Source of the DNA: Candidatus Dormiibacterota bacterium
Lineage (GTDB): Bacteria; Chloroflexota; Dormibacteria; Dormibacterales; Dormibacteraceae
Direction: 5' to 3'
NCBI GenBank assembly: GCA_955652705.1
Contig: CATPBK010000114.1
Location: 1 to 58,604 of the forward strand
Length of the DNA stretch: 58,604 nucleotides
Of the stretch, positions 1 to 8,327 are shown one piece after another (the first letter of the stretch is position 1; the number at the start of each line of letters is the position of its first letter). Made by a program: the position numbers and the translations under genes. Below the pieces are notes generated by a model. That model was not told the DNA's origin and did not search any database. It saw only the letters and a program-made list of their open reading frames with translations.

Positions 1-1329
1 ATCCACGACCACCTGGGCGACTGGCTCGGAGAGCTGAAAGAGCTCTGCGCGGTGCCGAGCGTCTCCGCCCGGCATGAGGCCATCGAGCCCTGCGCGGAGC
101 TGGTCGCGAGCATGCTGCGCCGGCGCCGCTTTGATGCCCAGGTCTCCGCCACGAACGGCGGCCACCCGGTCGTGCTGGCGCACGCCGACGGGGCCAATCC
201 CGGGCGCGACCTCCTCTTCTACAACCACTACGACGTCCAGCCGCCGGAGCCCCTCGACCTCTGGGAGAGCCCGCCGTTCGAGCTGACCCAGCGGGAGGGC
301 GCCGTCTTCGCCCGCGGCTCCAAGGATGACAAGGGCGAGTTCGTGGCGCGGCTGGCCGCCCTCGACGCCCTGGCCAACGCGGGCGGCGGCTACCCGTGCC
401 GCCTGACCTGGCTGGCCGAGGGCGAGGAGGAGGTCGGCAGCCCGCACCTGCCGGAGTGGGTCGAGCAGCATCGCAAGGAGCTCGCCGTCGACGGCGCGAT
501 CTGGGAGGAGGGCGGCATCGATGCCCAGGGCCATCCGCTCATCACGCTCGGCGTACGCGGGCTTCTCTACGTCGAGCTGCGGGTGCAGACCATCTCCCGC
601 GACGCCCATTCAGGACAGGCCAACCTGCTGCCGAACGCCGTCTGGCGCCTGGTTTGGGCGCTGGCCGGCTTGAAGGGCGTCGATGAGCGCATCAACATCG
701 CCGGCTTCTATGACGCGGTGCGCCACCCCTCGCCCGCTGAGCGAGAGCTGCTGGCCAAGCTGCCGAGCCAGGAGGAGAACATCCGGAAGGAGTACGGCAT
801 CGGGCGCCTCCTGCTCGACCGGCGGGGCATCGACGTGGCGGCGGCGACGTTCGACCCTACCTGCAACATCGCCGGGATCGGCGGCGGCTACCAGGGACCG
901 GGCTCGAAGACGGTGATCCCGTCGCGGGCGACGTGCAAGGTCGACTTCAGGCTGGTGCCGGAGCAGGACCCCTACGACATCGAGACGAAGCTGCGCCGCC
1001 ACCTCGACAAGGAGGGTTTCGAGGATGTCGAGATCGAGGTGTTGGGCGCCGAGCGGCCCGGCCTGACCAAGCCGGACGCAGACCTCGTGCGCTGGATGGC
1101 CGAGACGGGCGAGGCCGTGTATGGCAAGCAGGCCATGATCACGCCGCTGAGCGGCGGCACAACGCCCACCTTCCTGTTCACGGAGCACGGCGTGCCGGTG
1201 GTGGCGCCGGGCGTGGGCTGGGGCAACTTCAACCGAGCCCACAGCCCCAACGAGTTCATGCGGCTGCAGGACTTCGAGAACGCCATCAGGCACCTGGCCC
1301 GGCTCACCGTGCGGTTCGCCGAAGGCTAG
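1..1329 (+). CDS. M20-family metallopeptidase (dipeptidase-like), 5' end outside window
   Basis: The reading frame is open from the first base and codes for typical M20 N-terminal residues before the first internal start, so the gene is cut by the window edge. The M20 metal site is visible: a ligand His in NHYDVQPPE (about nt 223-249), the bridging region GSKDDKGE (nt 319-342) and the Glu pair of AEGEEEVGS (nt 415-441). A central AHSGQ and a late LSGGTTPTF follow, as in carnosinase/ArgE/DapE-like enzymes with an inserted dimerisation domain. It is probably a cytosolic Zn/Co dipeptidase or N-acyl-amino-acid hydrolase; substrate cannot be told. The stop lies about 160 bases before the next small gene, which has its own promoter. 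Confidence 0.9.
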   Translation: MHDHLGDWLGELKELCAVPSVSARHEAIEPCAELVASMLRRRRFDAQVSATNGGHPVVLAHADGANPGRDLLFYNHYDVQPPEPLDLWESPPFELTQREGAVFARGSKDDKGEFVARLAALDALANAGGGYPCRLTWLAEGEEEVGSPHLPEWVEQHRKELAVDGAIWEEGGIDAQGHPLITLGVRGLLYVELRVQTISRDAHSGQANLLPNAVWRLVWALAGLKGVDERINIAGFYDAVRHPSPAERELLAKLPSQEENIRKEYGIGRLLLDRRGIDVAAATFDPTCNIAGIGGGYQGPGSKTVIPSRATCKVDFRLVPEQDPYDIETKLRRHLDKEGFEDVEIEVLGAERPGLTKPDADLVRWMAETGEAVYGKQAMITPLSGGTTPTFLFTEHGVPVVAPGVGWGNFNRAHSPNEFMRLQDFENAIRHLARLTVRFAEG

Positions 1330-1433
1330 CGGTTTTTCCGGACTCTTCGAGTCTTCTTGGCCCTCGCGCAGAACGTATGACTGAAGTGTCCTGCCTGAAA
1401 AGGGTAGCCAGGCAACGTGATGCAAATGACCTA

Positions 1434-1462
1434 TTGCCAGTGAGGGTCCTCGCGTCTAGCTT
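1434..1462 (+). promoter_or_regulatory. Putative sigma70-type promoter for the 57-aa gene
   Basis: TTGCCA (1434-1439) is followed after exactly 17 bases by TAGCTT (1457-1462). The expected transcription start near 1469 lies just before the ribosome binding site at 1474-1481. Prediction by eye only. Confidence 0.4.
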
Positions 1463-1488
1463 CCAGGCAGAGGAAAGGAGGCGCGACG

Positions 1489-1662
1489 GTGTTGGAAAGC
1501 GAGCGTTCGGAGGAGCAATTCGCGGAGGTCTTGGCCGAAACCCAGGTGGCCCTCGAAGACCTGCTCGGCCAGGTCCGCGACTGCGAACGGGAATGGGGCC
1601 TCGACGACCGGATCGACCTCGCGCTGAAGGTCAGCAAGGCGCGTCGACCCGCCCGGGACTAA
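1489..1662 (+). CDS. Small acidic helical protein, 57 aa, unknown function
   Basis: A GTG start sits 7 bases after a near-perfect Shine-Dalgarno AAAGGAGG (1474-1481), and the frame runs to TAA at 1660-1662. The product is rich in Glu, Asp, Leu and Ala with no membrane segment and ends in a basic tail (KARRPARD). The heptad-like spacing of Leu and Val suggests a single amphipathic helix or short coiled coil. No family is recognised. The start signal and the promoter candidate upstream make it more likely a real gene than a chance frame. Confidence 0.6.
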   Translation: MLESERSEEQFAEVLAETQVALEDLLGQVRDCEREWGLDDRIDLALKVSKARRPARD

Positions 1663-1701
1663 CCCCAGCAGCTGCGCGTCGGCCGCTTTACCTCTTTTTG
1701 G

Positions 1702-1833
1702 TTAGTCGCCCTCGTCGCCTTCGAAGAACGCGCCGTTGCGTACGCTGCCGAGTTCAGAGAAGACTGAGCTGGAGAGCGAAGCTGCGTCGGAGACGAACCT
1801 GAAGTCATCCTGCCGGTGCGCGGACCACTCCAT
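1702..1833 (-). CDS. Possible 43-aa ORF, doubtful
   Basis: An ATG-initiated frame in the gap between the 57-aa gene and tRNA-Pro shows GC-rich third positions and ends in an acidic tail (EGDEGD). No ribosome binding site precedes it, and the frame stays open into the tRNA gene. It may be a short unannotated protein downstream of tRNA-Pro or a chance frame. Confidence 0.25.
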   Translation of the reverse strand: MEWSAHRQDDFRFVSDAASLSSSVFSELGSVRNGAFFEGDEGD

Positions 1834-1912
1834 GGTTGACGGGCTGTCCAGAAAGTCCCCGCGGAATCGAAGCGCCGGTTGTTGAGGTGGTGTCGATCGG
1901 TTCAAAACGAAG

Positions 1913-1986
1913 TCGGGCGGGCGAGATTCGAACTCGCGATCTCCTGGTCCCAAACCAGGCGCTTTACCGGGCTAAGCTACCGCCCG
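1913..1986 (-). tRNA. tRNA-Pro (TGG)
   Basis: The complement folds as a tRNA: 7-bp acceptor stem CGGGCGG/CCGCCCG, anticodon loop TTTGGGA with anticodon TGG, and T arm with TTCGAAT. The discriminator is A and CCA is not encoded (CTT follows). It lies just downstream of rdgB on the same strand. Confidence 0.95.
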
Positions 1987-1998
1987 AAGAGGCGGGTA

Positions 1999-2562
1999 TC
2001 AGGATAGCCAGCCGCTGGCGAGCAGAGCCCGGACGGCGGCGCCCCGGTGACTCCAGCGGTGCTTTTCCTCGGGGTCCATCTCGCCGAACGTCTTCCCTGC
2101 CTCGGCTATGTAGAAGACCGGGTCGTAGCCGAAGCCGACCCCGCCCCGCCACTCCGGCACGATCTCGCCCCAACGCTCACCCGTCACCGAGCGGGTCGGC
2201 TCTCCAGGCCTGGACAGCGCGATCGTGCAGGTGAATCTCGCCCGCCACGGTCGCGGATGGGGCTCCAGCCGCCGCAGGAGCTCCGCCGTCCGCTCTGGCT
2301 GCGTCTTGCCGAGCCGAGCCGAGTAGAGGCCCGGGAAGCCGTCCAGCGCCTCCACCTCGACACCGCTGTCGTCGCCGACCGCCGGCGCACCCGCGGCGGC
2401 CGCCGCCGCCTCCGCCTTGAGGACCGCATTCTCGAGGTAGGTGGAGCCGGTCTCCTCGATGCCCGTATCGAATGGGACGACCTCGAATCCGGCTGGTTCG
2501 AGCAGGTCGCGGTACTCACGCAACTTCCCCTCATTGCCAGAAGCGACGACCAAGTGGCTCAC
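1999..2562 (-). CDS. rdgB: XTP/dITP diphosphatase (non-canonical purine NTP pyrophosphatase)
   Basis: RdgB/HAM1 hydrolyses dITP, XTP and ITP to monophosphates and keeps deaminated purines out of DNA. The 187-residue product opens with LVVASGNEGKLREY (the family SxNxxK motif) and has [20 protein letters not shown] in the middle and GFGYDPVF near the C-terminus, all hallmarks of the family. The GTG start at 2562 was chosen because the conserved N-terminus begins there; a longer frame upstream overlaps rph. It is the last protein gene of a minus-strand run and follows rph by 16 bases, a common rph-rdgB pairing. Confidence 0.93.
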   Translation of the reverse strand: MSHLVVASGNEGKLREYRDLLEPAGFEVVPFDTGIEETGSTYLENAVLKAEAAAAAAGAPAVGDDSGVEVEALDGFPGLYSARLGKTQPERTAELLRRLEPHPRPWRARFTCTIALSRPGEPTRSVTGERWGEIVPEWRGGVGFGYDPVFYIAEAGKTFGEMDPEEKHRWSHRGAAVRALLASGWLS

Positions 2563-2578
2563 GGCGCGACGAGCCGGC

Positions 2579-3307
2579 TCAGTCGAGTGACGCGAGAGCC
2601 CTCTTCTGGGCGGCGATGAGCTCGCCGATGCCCTTGCCGGCGAGCCGCACCATCGCGTCCAGCTCATCTTTGCTGAAGGGCTGGCGCTCGGCCGTCGCCT
2701 GCAGCTCGATCAGGCGCAGGTCCTCGCCCATGACGCAGTTGAGGTCGGTCTCGGCCCGGAAATCCTCCGCGTAGTCGAGGTCCAGCACCGGCGTGCCCTC
2801 CACGACGCCGCAGCTGACCGCCGCGATGTGCTGCCGGACTGGTGAGGCGCCGCCCAGCTGGCCCGCCGACTGCATGCGGCCGAGGGCCTGCGCGAGGGCC
2901 ACGAAAGCCCCTGTGATCGAGGCGGTGCGGGTGCCCCCGTCCGCCTGGAGCACGTCACAGTCGAGGGTGATCGTGCGCTCGCCGAGGCGGGACATGTCGA
3001 CGCCCGCCCGGAGCGCCCGGCCGATCAGGCGCTGGATCTCGTGCGTGCGGCCGCCGAGCCGGCCCTGGATGGACTCGCGCATGCCGCGGTCGTGCGTGGC
3101 CCGCGGCAGCATCGAGTACTCGGCGGTGATCCAGCCGTGGCCGGTGCCGCGGCGGTGCGCGGGCACCCGGTCCTCGACGCTGGCGGTGACGTTGACCCGC
3201 GTGCGTCCCATCTCGATCACGCAGGAGCCCTCGGCGTACGCGTTGGTGCTCATCGTGATGCGGACCGGCCGGAGCTCGTCTGCCACGCGGCCGTCGTGCC
3301 TTTGCAC
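2579..3307 (-). CDS. rph: Ribonuclease PH
   Basis: RNase PH is the phosphorolytic 3' exonuclease that trims tRNA precursors. The N-terminal motif RHDGRVADELRPV and the inner RGTGHGWITAEYSMLPRAT and DCDVLQADGGTRTASI segments (phosphate and substrate binding) identify it, with normal length (242 aa from this start). The GTG at 3307 gives the usual family N-terminus. An ATG at 3328 overlapping the end of tatC by 11 bases is an alternative that would allow translational coupling; neither has a strong ribosome binding site. Confidence 0.93.
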   Translation of the reverse strand: MQRHDGRVADELRPVRITMSTNAYAEGSCVIEMGRTRVNVTASVEDRVPAHRRGTGHGWITAEYSMLPRATHDRGMRESIQGRLGGRTHEIQRLIGRALRAGVDMSRLGERTITLDCDVLQADGGTRTASITGAFVALAQALGRMQSAGQLGGASPVRQHIAAVSCGVVEGTPVLDLDYAEDFRAETDLNCVMGEDLRLIELQATAERQPFSKDELDAMVRLAGKGIGELIAAQKRALASLD

Positions 3308-3317
3308 GTTGCCGAGC

Positions 3318-4073
3318 TTACTTACCAAGGAGCTTCAAGAGCAGGGCGGTCGCTTCCCAGAACAGGTAAAGCGGAACCCACATGAAGAGCGGCGTGATCG
3401 GGTCGACGCCCGGCGTCAGCAGGTTGGAGATCACTCCGAGCCCGATGATCCAGTAGAAGCGGTTCCGGTAGAGCCACTTCGACTTGATGATCCCGATCAA
3501 GCCAAGTACGAAGATCACGATCGGCAGCTCGAAAACGATGCCGAAGCCGACGACTAGCAGCAGGACGAAGCTGATGTACTCGTCGGCGACGCCGAGGTAG
3601 CTCAGGTCCGGTGGCGCGAACCCGTTCAGGATCCGCAAGAAAAGGGGCAGCGAGAAGAGAGCGAAGGCCACGCCGATGGCGAAGAAGGCGATCGTGGCCA
3701 GGATCAGCGGGAGGATCAGCCGCTTTTCCTTCTGGTGCAGCCCGGGGCTGACGAACCACCAGAGCTGCTGGATCCAGACCGGGGCGGCGACCACGATCCC
3801 GACGAAAAGCGCGATTTTGAGGCCGAGGGTGAGAGCGCCCGGCGGGCCCAGGTAGACGAGGTGCTTCACGGCGCCCCGCTGGATCAGGAATTCCAGGATC
3901 CTGGGCCAGAAGGCGAAGGCGATCGCCGTCCCCAGCGCCCAGGCGATCATCGAGACGATGAGCACCCGGCGCAGGTCCCGAAGGTGCTCCAGGATCGTCA
4001 TCCGGGCGTCGTCGAAGTCCTCGGGGGCGGATCCGGAGGGCCCGCGCTGGAGAACGCGGTCCAGGAGTGCCAT
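3318..4073 (-). CDS. tatC: Sec-independent protein translocase subunit TatC
   Basis: TatC is the multi-spanning receptor of the twin-arginine pathway that binds RR signal peptides of folded exported proteins. The 251-aa product has the cytosolic N-terminal motif MTILEHLRDLRRVL, six hydrophobic segments, and the conserved FVSPGLHQKEKR and FELPIVIF stretches of the family. It follows tatA by 15 bases on the same strand, giving a minimal TatA-TatC system. A short Pro/Ser-rich extension precedes the core. Confidence 0.95.
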   Translation of the reverse strand: MALLDRVLQRGPSGSAPEDFDDARMTILEHLRDLRRVLIVSMIAWALGTAIAFAFWPRILEFLIQRGAVKHLVYLGPPGALTLGLKIALFVGIVVAAPVWIQQLWWFVSPGLHQKEKRLILPLILATIAFFAIGVAFALFSLPLFLRILNGFAPPDLSYLGVADEYISFVLLLVVGFGIVFELPIVIFVLGLIGIIKSKWLYRNRFYWIIGLGVISNLLTPGVDPITPLFMWVPLYLFWEATALLLKLLGK

Positions 4074-4088
4074 CAGCCGGCGCGCCCG

Positions 4089-4364
4089 CTAAGCCTTGGG
4101 CTCGGGGTGCGCTTCCTTGATCGGTTCGGGGGTGGGGGTCGAAGCGGCGGGCGGTGGAGCTGGAGCCGGAGCCGGCGGCGGCTGCTCAGGCTCGGTCGAC
4201 GTGGCGCGCGTGACTTCGTCCCGCAGCTCGCTCGTCGCCTTGCGAAACTCCTTGATGGCCTGGCCGACCGCCCCACCGAGCTGGGGCAGCTTGCCCGGCC
4301 CGAAGATGATCAGCACGATCACCAGCAGGATGATGAACCACCAGTGGCCTATGAACCCGGGCAT
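4089..4364 (-). CDS. tatA: Sec-independent protein translocase subunit TatA/TatE
   Basis: A 91-aa protein with one N-terminal membrane segment (about residues 5-22), the FGPGKLPQLG hinge, an amphipathic helix and a Pro/Glu/Ala-rich disordered tail. This is the standard TatA design, which oligomerises to form the translocation site with TatC encoded next to it. No separate TatB is visible in the window, as in many single-membrane bacteria. Confidence 0.93.
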   Translation of the reverse strand: MPGFIGHWWFIILLVIVLIIFGPGKLPQLGGAVGQAIKEFRKATSELRDEVTRATSTEPEQPPPAPAPAPPPAASTPTPEPIKEAHPEPKA

Positions 4365-4420
4365 GCGCGCAGTTTACCCCGACTCGTCTCTCTCGGTCGC
4401 CCGCGAGCTCGGCGCCGCGG

Positions 4421-5140
4421 CTACGACTGAAGCTTGACGTCGAAGCCCAAGACCCGGTCGGAGTCGTTGAGCTGGGCGACCAGTTCGAACCCGATCAGCG
4501 CCGTGCCGAACTGGTTGTAGACCACGCCGCCTGGGCCGGAGCCGGGCCAGGCGTCCTTCAGGATGAAGAACTGGCTGCCGTTGACGGGCCCCGACGGATC
4601 CCTCGCCATGCCCACCGAGCCCGGCGCCCAGGCGTTGCTGTTCGGCTCGGGAGGCAACGTATAGCCGGGTCCTCCGGTCCCGTCCCCGCTGGGGTCGCCG
4701 CTCTGGATGATCCACTTCTCGATACGCCAGAAGCCAAGCCCGTTGTAGTAGCCGTTGACGCCCAGGACTATGAAGTTGTTGATGGTTTGCGGCGCGTCCT
4801 TGGCAATCATCGAGATGCTGATCGTGCCGCGGGTCGTGTGTAGGTTCGCCATGTACGTCTTGTTGACGTCGATGCACATGGCCGGTGGGCCCGCGTAGAG
4901 GTGGGGACCGAGCTGGGCCGCCGTCTTGCACTTGGCGAAGGGGCCCGCGGGCTTGACCTCCAGGGCTTTAAACAGGCCGAACCCCAGCCCCAGCAGCAGC
5001 GCCAGGATCACCCCCAGCGTGAGCAGGGCCGGGAGGTCGGGTAAGCGCCAGGGCGCCTCGGCCTCCTGGACTTCCTGGGCGGGTCCCGGGCGGCGGCCGC
5101 GACGGCGAGACGTGCCGGACTGGCTGCTGGAGATGCTCAT
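4421..5140 (-). CDS. Membrane-anchored cyclophilin-type peptidyl-prolyl isomerase
   Basis: Residues about 39-62 form a single membrane anchor after a basic N-terminus (SRRRGRRPG). The remaining extracytoplasmic part is a cyclophilin domain with the FWRIEKWIIQSGDP strand, NGSQFFIL and a VYNQFGTALIG ending. Of the active-site residues, the Arg of the usual FHR motif is kept (FWR) and the Gln/Phe of GSQFF are present. It likely assists folding of exported proteins. Its ATG overlaps the TGA of the upstream hemD fusion (ATGA), indicating translational coupling. Confidence 0.9.
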   Translation of the reverse strand: MSISSSQSGTSRRRGRRPGPAQEVQEAEAPWRLPDLPALLTLGVILALLLGLGFGLFKALEVKPAGPFAKCKTAAQLGPHLYAGPPAMCIDVNKTYMANLHTTRGTISISMIAKDAPQTINNFIVLGVNGYYNGLGFWRIEKWIIQSGDPSGDGTGGPGYTLPPEPNSNAWAPGSVGMARDPSGPVNGSQFFILKDAWPGSGPGGVVYNQFGTALIGFELVAQLNDSDRVLGFDVKLQS

Positions 5141-6543
5141 GAGGTGAAGAAAGCGGCGATGGCGGAGGCCAGGCCGCGGCTCGTGTACTCGCCGGCGATT
5201 ATATCGACGCGCATCCCGAGCTGGCGGGCGGTGTCGGCCGTGACCGGCCCCATGCAGGCGACCTTGGTCTCTTCCAGGGCACCCTTCAGATCCTCCCCGA
5301 AGGCAGACGCGAAGTTGACCGCCGTGGAGGAGCTCGTGAATGTGACCACGTCGACCGGCTCGGCTTCGAAGAGCCGGCGCAGCGCGGGCGCGGCCGCGGC
5401 CGGGCAGGCCAGCTCATAGACGAAGAGCAGCTCCACCTCAGCGCCGTGCTGGGCGAGCAGCGCCGGCAAGGCGTCCCGGTTCTGCCGCGAGCGCGGCACC
5501 AGGATGCGGGCGCCCCGGAGATCCCAACCGCGGAGCGTCTCGACCAGGCCTTCGGCGGTGTACTCGCCCGAGACGCGATCCGGGCGGAGGCCGTGCGACT
5601 CCAGCGAGCGGGCCGTCTCCGGGCCGATCGCGCAGAGCCGGCAGTCGCGCAGACGGCGGGCGTCCTGCCCGAGCTCGAACAGCATGTCGAAGAAGATCTC
5701 GACCGCATTGGAGGAAGCGAAGACCACCAGGGAGGTGTCCGGCAGGCGTTCGATCGCCTCTCGCATGCGGGCGTCGAGCCGGGTTGGGCGCACCTCGATG
5801 GTGGGAACGTCGACCACCCAGGCGCCCAGGTCGGAGAGCTGGCGATGGAACTCCTCCGACTGCTGGCGAGCGCGAGTGACCAGGACCCGGAAGCCGTGGA
5901 GCGGCCGGCGAGCGAGCGTGTCGAGCCGGTCGCCCGATTCGACGCCGGGCCCCACCACCAGCAGCACGTCGCCCTCGACCCCGGCGGCCGCCAGCCCGGC
6001 CAGATGGCGCAGCGGCGCCATCACCTTGCGCTGGCCGGGGCCGCCCGGGTTGAAGATGACCGCGGCGGCGGCGTCGGGCGAGTGGCCCTGCTCCAGCAGG
6101 TTGCTGACGGAGGCCTGCATCTCCCCGGCCGGAATCCTGAAGGCGCCGGTCGAGCCATCGGCTGGGGTCAGCCCGATCACGCTCAGGGTGATGCCGCTGA
6201 TTGCGGAGCCCGCCGACTCGTGCAAGATCCCGGGCACCACGTCGAACTCGAGGCCGGCCGTGCTCAGCCTGCCGGCGAGCTCGGCGCCGGGCGAAAAGGC
6301 AAACGGGTCGCCGAAAAAGAGCACCGCCACCCGGTGCTCGTGGGAGGCGAGATGGAGGATCTCGTCGTCGCTCTCATAGGGGCCGATTTGGGCTCCCGGG
6401 CGGGCGTGACTCAAGATCGCCGCGGCGACGCCCGGCGGGTGGCGGATCACGTCGGCCGCCCGGATCGACTCGGCGGCCTTCAAGGTCAGCAGATCCGGCG
6501 AGCCCGGCCCGATCCCGACCAGGTGCACGCGGTGGTTGTTCAC
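5137..6543 (-). CDS. hemD: Fusion: degenerate uroporphyrinogen-III methyltransferase-like domain + uroporphyrinogen-III synthase
   Basis: Residues 1-215 resemble the SUMT/CobA tetrapyrrole methylase fold: VHLVGIGPGSPDLLTLKA at the N-terminus, a GDPFAF loop and a DVVPGI segment. Canonical stretches such as the LKGGDPFVFGRGGEE region are altered to FFGDPFAFSPGAEL, so activity as a methylase is doubtful. Residues about 220-468 are a HemD domain (RVLVTRARQQSEEF, VVFASSNAVEIFF, TFTSSSTAVNF), which closes hydroxymethylbilane to uroporphyrinogen III. The GTG start overlaps the TGA of the prenyl synthase gene (GTGA). SUMT-HemD fusions are known in clostridia and others. Confidence 0.88.
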   Translation of the reverse strand: MNNHRVHLVGIGPGSPDLLTLKAAESIRAADVIRHPPGVAAAILSHARPGAQIGPYESDDEILHLASHEHRVAVLFFGDPFAFSPGAELAGRLSTAGLEFDVVPGILHESAGSAISGITLSVIGLTPADGSTGAFRIPAGEMQASVSNLLEQGHSPDAAAAVIFNPGGPGQRKVMAPLRHLAGLAAAGVEGDVLLVVGPGVESGDRLDTLARRPLHGFRVLVTRARQQSEEFHRQLSDLGAWVVDVPTIEVRPTRLDARMREAIERLPDTSLVVFASSNAVEIFFDMLFELGQDARRLRDCRLCAIGPETARSLESHGLRPDRVSGEYTAEGLVETLRGWDLRGARILVPRSRQNRDALPALLAQHGAEVELLFVYELACPAAAAPALRRLFEAEPVDVVTFTSSSTAVNFASAFGEDLKGALEETKVACMGPVTADTARQLGMRVDIIAGEYTSRGLASAIAAFFTS

Positions 6544-7508
6544 AGCTCCCGCCTGACCACGTATTCGGTCAGCGCCGCCAGCGCGTCACGGGACGGCCCC
6601 GCCGGCAGAGATTCGAGGTGGTCGCGGGCGGCTGCCGCCAGCTGGTCCGCTTCGGCCAAAGCCGCCGACGGGCCGTTCGAGCCTCGCACGCGGGCGACCA
6701 CCTGGTCCACTTCCGGGCGCCCCAGCCGGCGTCCGTCGGCCAGCAGATCGCCGATGGTAGCCGCGACACCCGCCTCCTCGAGCGCCAGCATGAGCGGCAG
6801 CGTCGCGTGGCCCTCGAGCAGGTCCTGGCCGGTGGGCTTGCCCAGGATGGCCTGATCGGCGACGTAGTCGAGCACGTCGTCGGCGATCTGGAAGGCGAGG
6901 CCGAGCGAGATGCCGTAATGACGCAGGGCGGCCAGCTCCACCTCGCCGAGCCCGGCCAGCAGGCCGCCGATCCAGCAGCTGCACGCCAGCAGGGTCGCGG
7001 TCTTGGCCTCGATCCGGGCCAGGTATTCGGCGCGCGTGGGCCGGTAGTGAAAGCGATCGCGCTGCTGCAGGAGCTCGCCCAGGCAGATCCGCATCACAGC
7101 GCTGGCCAGCTCATGGACAGCCGCCGGCCGGCGAGTCAGGCTGGCGTGGCCGTAGGCCTTGGCAAAGTAGTAGTCGCCCACGACGATGGCCGGCGAATCG
7201 CCGAGAGCGGCTGCGACGGTCGGCTGTCCCCGCCGCAACAGGGCGTGGTCGATGACGTCGTCGTGGACCAGAGTCGCCGCGTGAACCAGCTCCACGCCCA
7301 TTGCAGCTGCCACAAGCGGCTCCGGGTCATAGCGGCCGAGCCCACCCGCGAGCAGCACCAGCGCCGGCCGCAAGCGCTTTCCGCCCGCCAGGAAGAGCTC
7401 GGACATGGGCGCCGACATCGCGTCGCCGTCCTCCGCGATCGATTTGTAGAGCAGCTCGTCGACCCGGGCGAGGTCTTCAGCGACCGGCCCGAACGGCGCC
7501 GCCGTCAT
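6540..7508 (-). CDS. Trans-polyprenyl diphosphate synthase (E-isoprenyl synthase family)
   Basis: The 322-aa product carries GGKRLRP, the first Asp-rich motif HDDVIDHA and the second ADDVLDYVAD, the Mg-diphosphate sites of farnesyl/heptaprenyl/octaprenyl synthases. It condenses isopentenyl units into the side chain of a respiratory quinone; chain length cannot be set reliably from sequence. ATG at 7508 overlaps the murI stop (ATGA) and fits the family N-terminus better than a longer upstream frame lying inside murI. Confidence 0.92.
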   Translation of the reverse strand: MTAAPFGPVAEDLARVDELLYKSIAEDGDAMSAPMSELFLAGGKRLRPALVLLAGGLGRYDPEPLVAAAMGVELVHAATLVHDDVIDHALLRRGQPTVAAALGDSPAIVVGDYYFAKAYGHASLTRRPAAVHELASAVMRICLGELLQQRDRFHYRPTRAEYLARIEAKTATLLACSCWIGGLLAGLGEVELAALRHYGISLGLAFQIADDVLDYVADQAILGKPTGQDLLEGHATLPLMLALEEAGVAATIGDLLADGRRLGRPEVDQVVARVRGSNGPSAALAEADQLAAAARDHLESLPAGPSRDALAALTEYVVRREL

Positions 7509-8314
7509 TTGCCTTCCCAGATGTCCACCTCCGTCACCTCTGGCACCCGCTCGCCGAAGAGGATCTCGGCCACCTCGTTGAAGCGTTCCGGCACCGAGGT
7601 CACCACGATCTCGTGCTCGGGCCGGACGCCGTCCGCCAGCAGGTTGGCGTGCTCGAGCTGGCGCCGCACCTTTTCGGCGGTGGTGCTGGCCGAGTCCACG
7701 AGCTGAAAGCAGCCCGGGAAGACGCGGCCGATGGCCGGCTTCAGGAGCGGGTAGTGCGTGCACCCCAACACCAGAACGTCCGCTCCCAGCTTGACGATCT
7801 CGGCCAGGTCGCGCTCAAGAGCGGCCTCCGCGCGCGGCGAGTCGGCGTCCCCCTGCTCGACGATCTCGACCAACTCGGGGCAGGCCTTCTGGAAGACGCC
7901 GATCATCGGATCGATCTCCTTGATCGCGTGCAGGTACTCCTGGCTGGCCGCCGTGCCCTCGGTCGAGATGACGCCGACCAGACCCTTGCGGGTGGCTTCG
8001 ACCGCGGCGTGGGCTCCGGGGCCGATGACGCCGACGATGGGGACGTCGAAGGTCTCCCGGGCCTGACTCAAGGCCGCGGCGGTGGCCGTGTTGCAGGCGA
8101 TCACCACCAGCTTCACGTCTCGGCCCTGCAGGTAGCGGATGATGTCGAAGGCGAAGCCGCGGACCTCATTCGGGTAACGCGGCCCGTAGGGAAAGTGTTT
8201 CAGGTCGCCCAGGTAGATGGTCGACTCGCTGGGCAGCCGATCGTGGATCTCGCGCAGCACGGTGAGGCCGCCCACACCGGAGTCGAACACGCCGATAGGT
8301 CGGGAATCGGCCAT
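7505..8314 (-). CDS. murI: Glutamate racemase
   Basis: MurI makes D-glutamate for peptidoglycan. The 269-aa product starts with PIGVFDSGVGGLTVLREI and has both catalytic Cys motifs: VIACNTATAAAL in the N-terminal half and LGCTHYPLL in the C-terminal half. YLGDLKHFPYGPR supplies the substrate loop. It is followed with 4-base overlaps by the prenyl synthase and then the hemD fusion, so this run is likely one transcript. The response regulator gene ends 13 bases upstream. Confidence 0.96.
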   Translation of the reverse strand: MADSRPIGVFDSGVGGLTVLREIHDRLPSESTIYLGDLKHFPYGPRYPNEVRGFAFDIIRYLQGRDVKLVVIACNTATAAALSQARETFDVPIVGVIGPGAHAAVEATRKGLVGVISTEGTAASQEYLHAIKEIDPMIGVFQKACPELVEIVEQGDADSPRAEAALERDLAEIVKLGADVLVLGCTHYPLLKPAIGRVFPGCFQLVDSASTTAEKVRRQLEHANLLADGVRPEHEIVVTSVPERFNEVAEILFGERVPEVTEVDIWEGK

Positions 8315-8327
8315 AGGTGGGTTCTTC

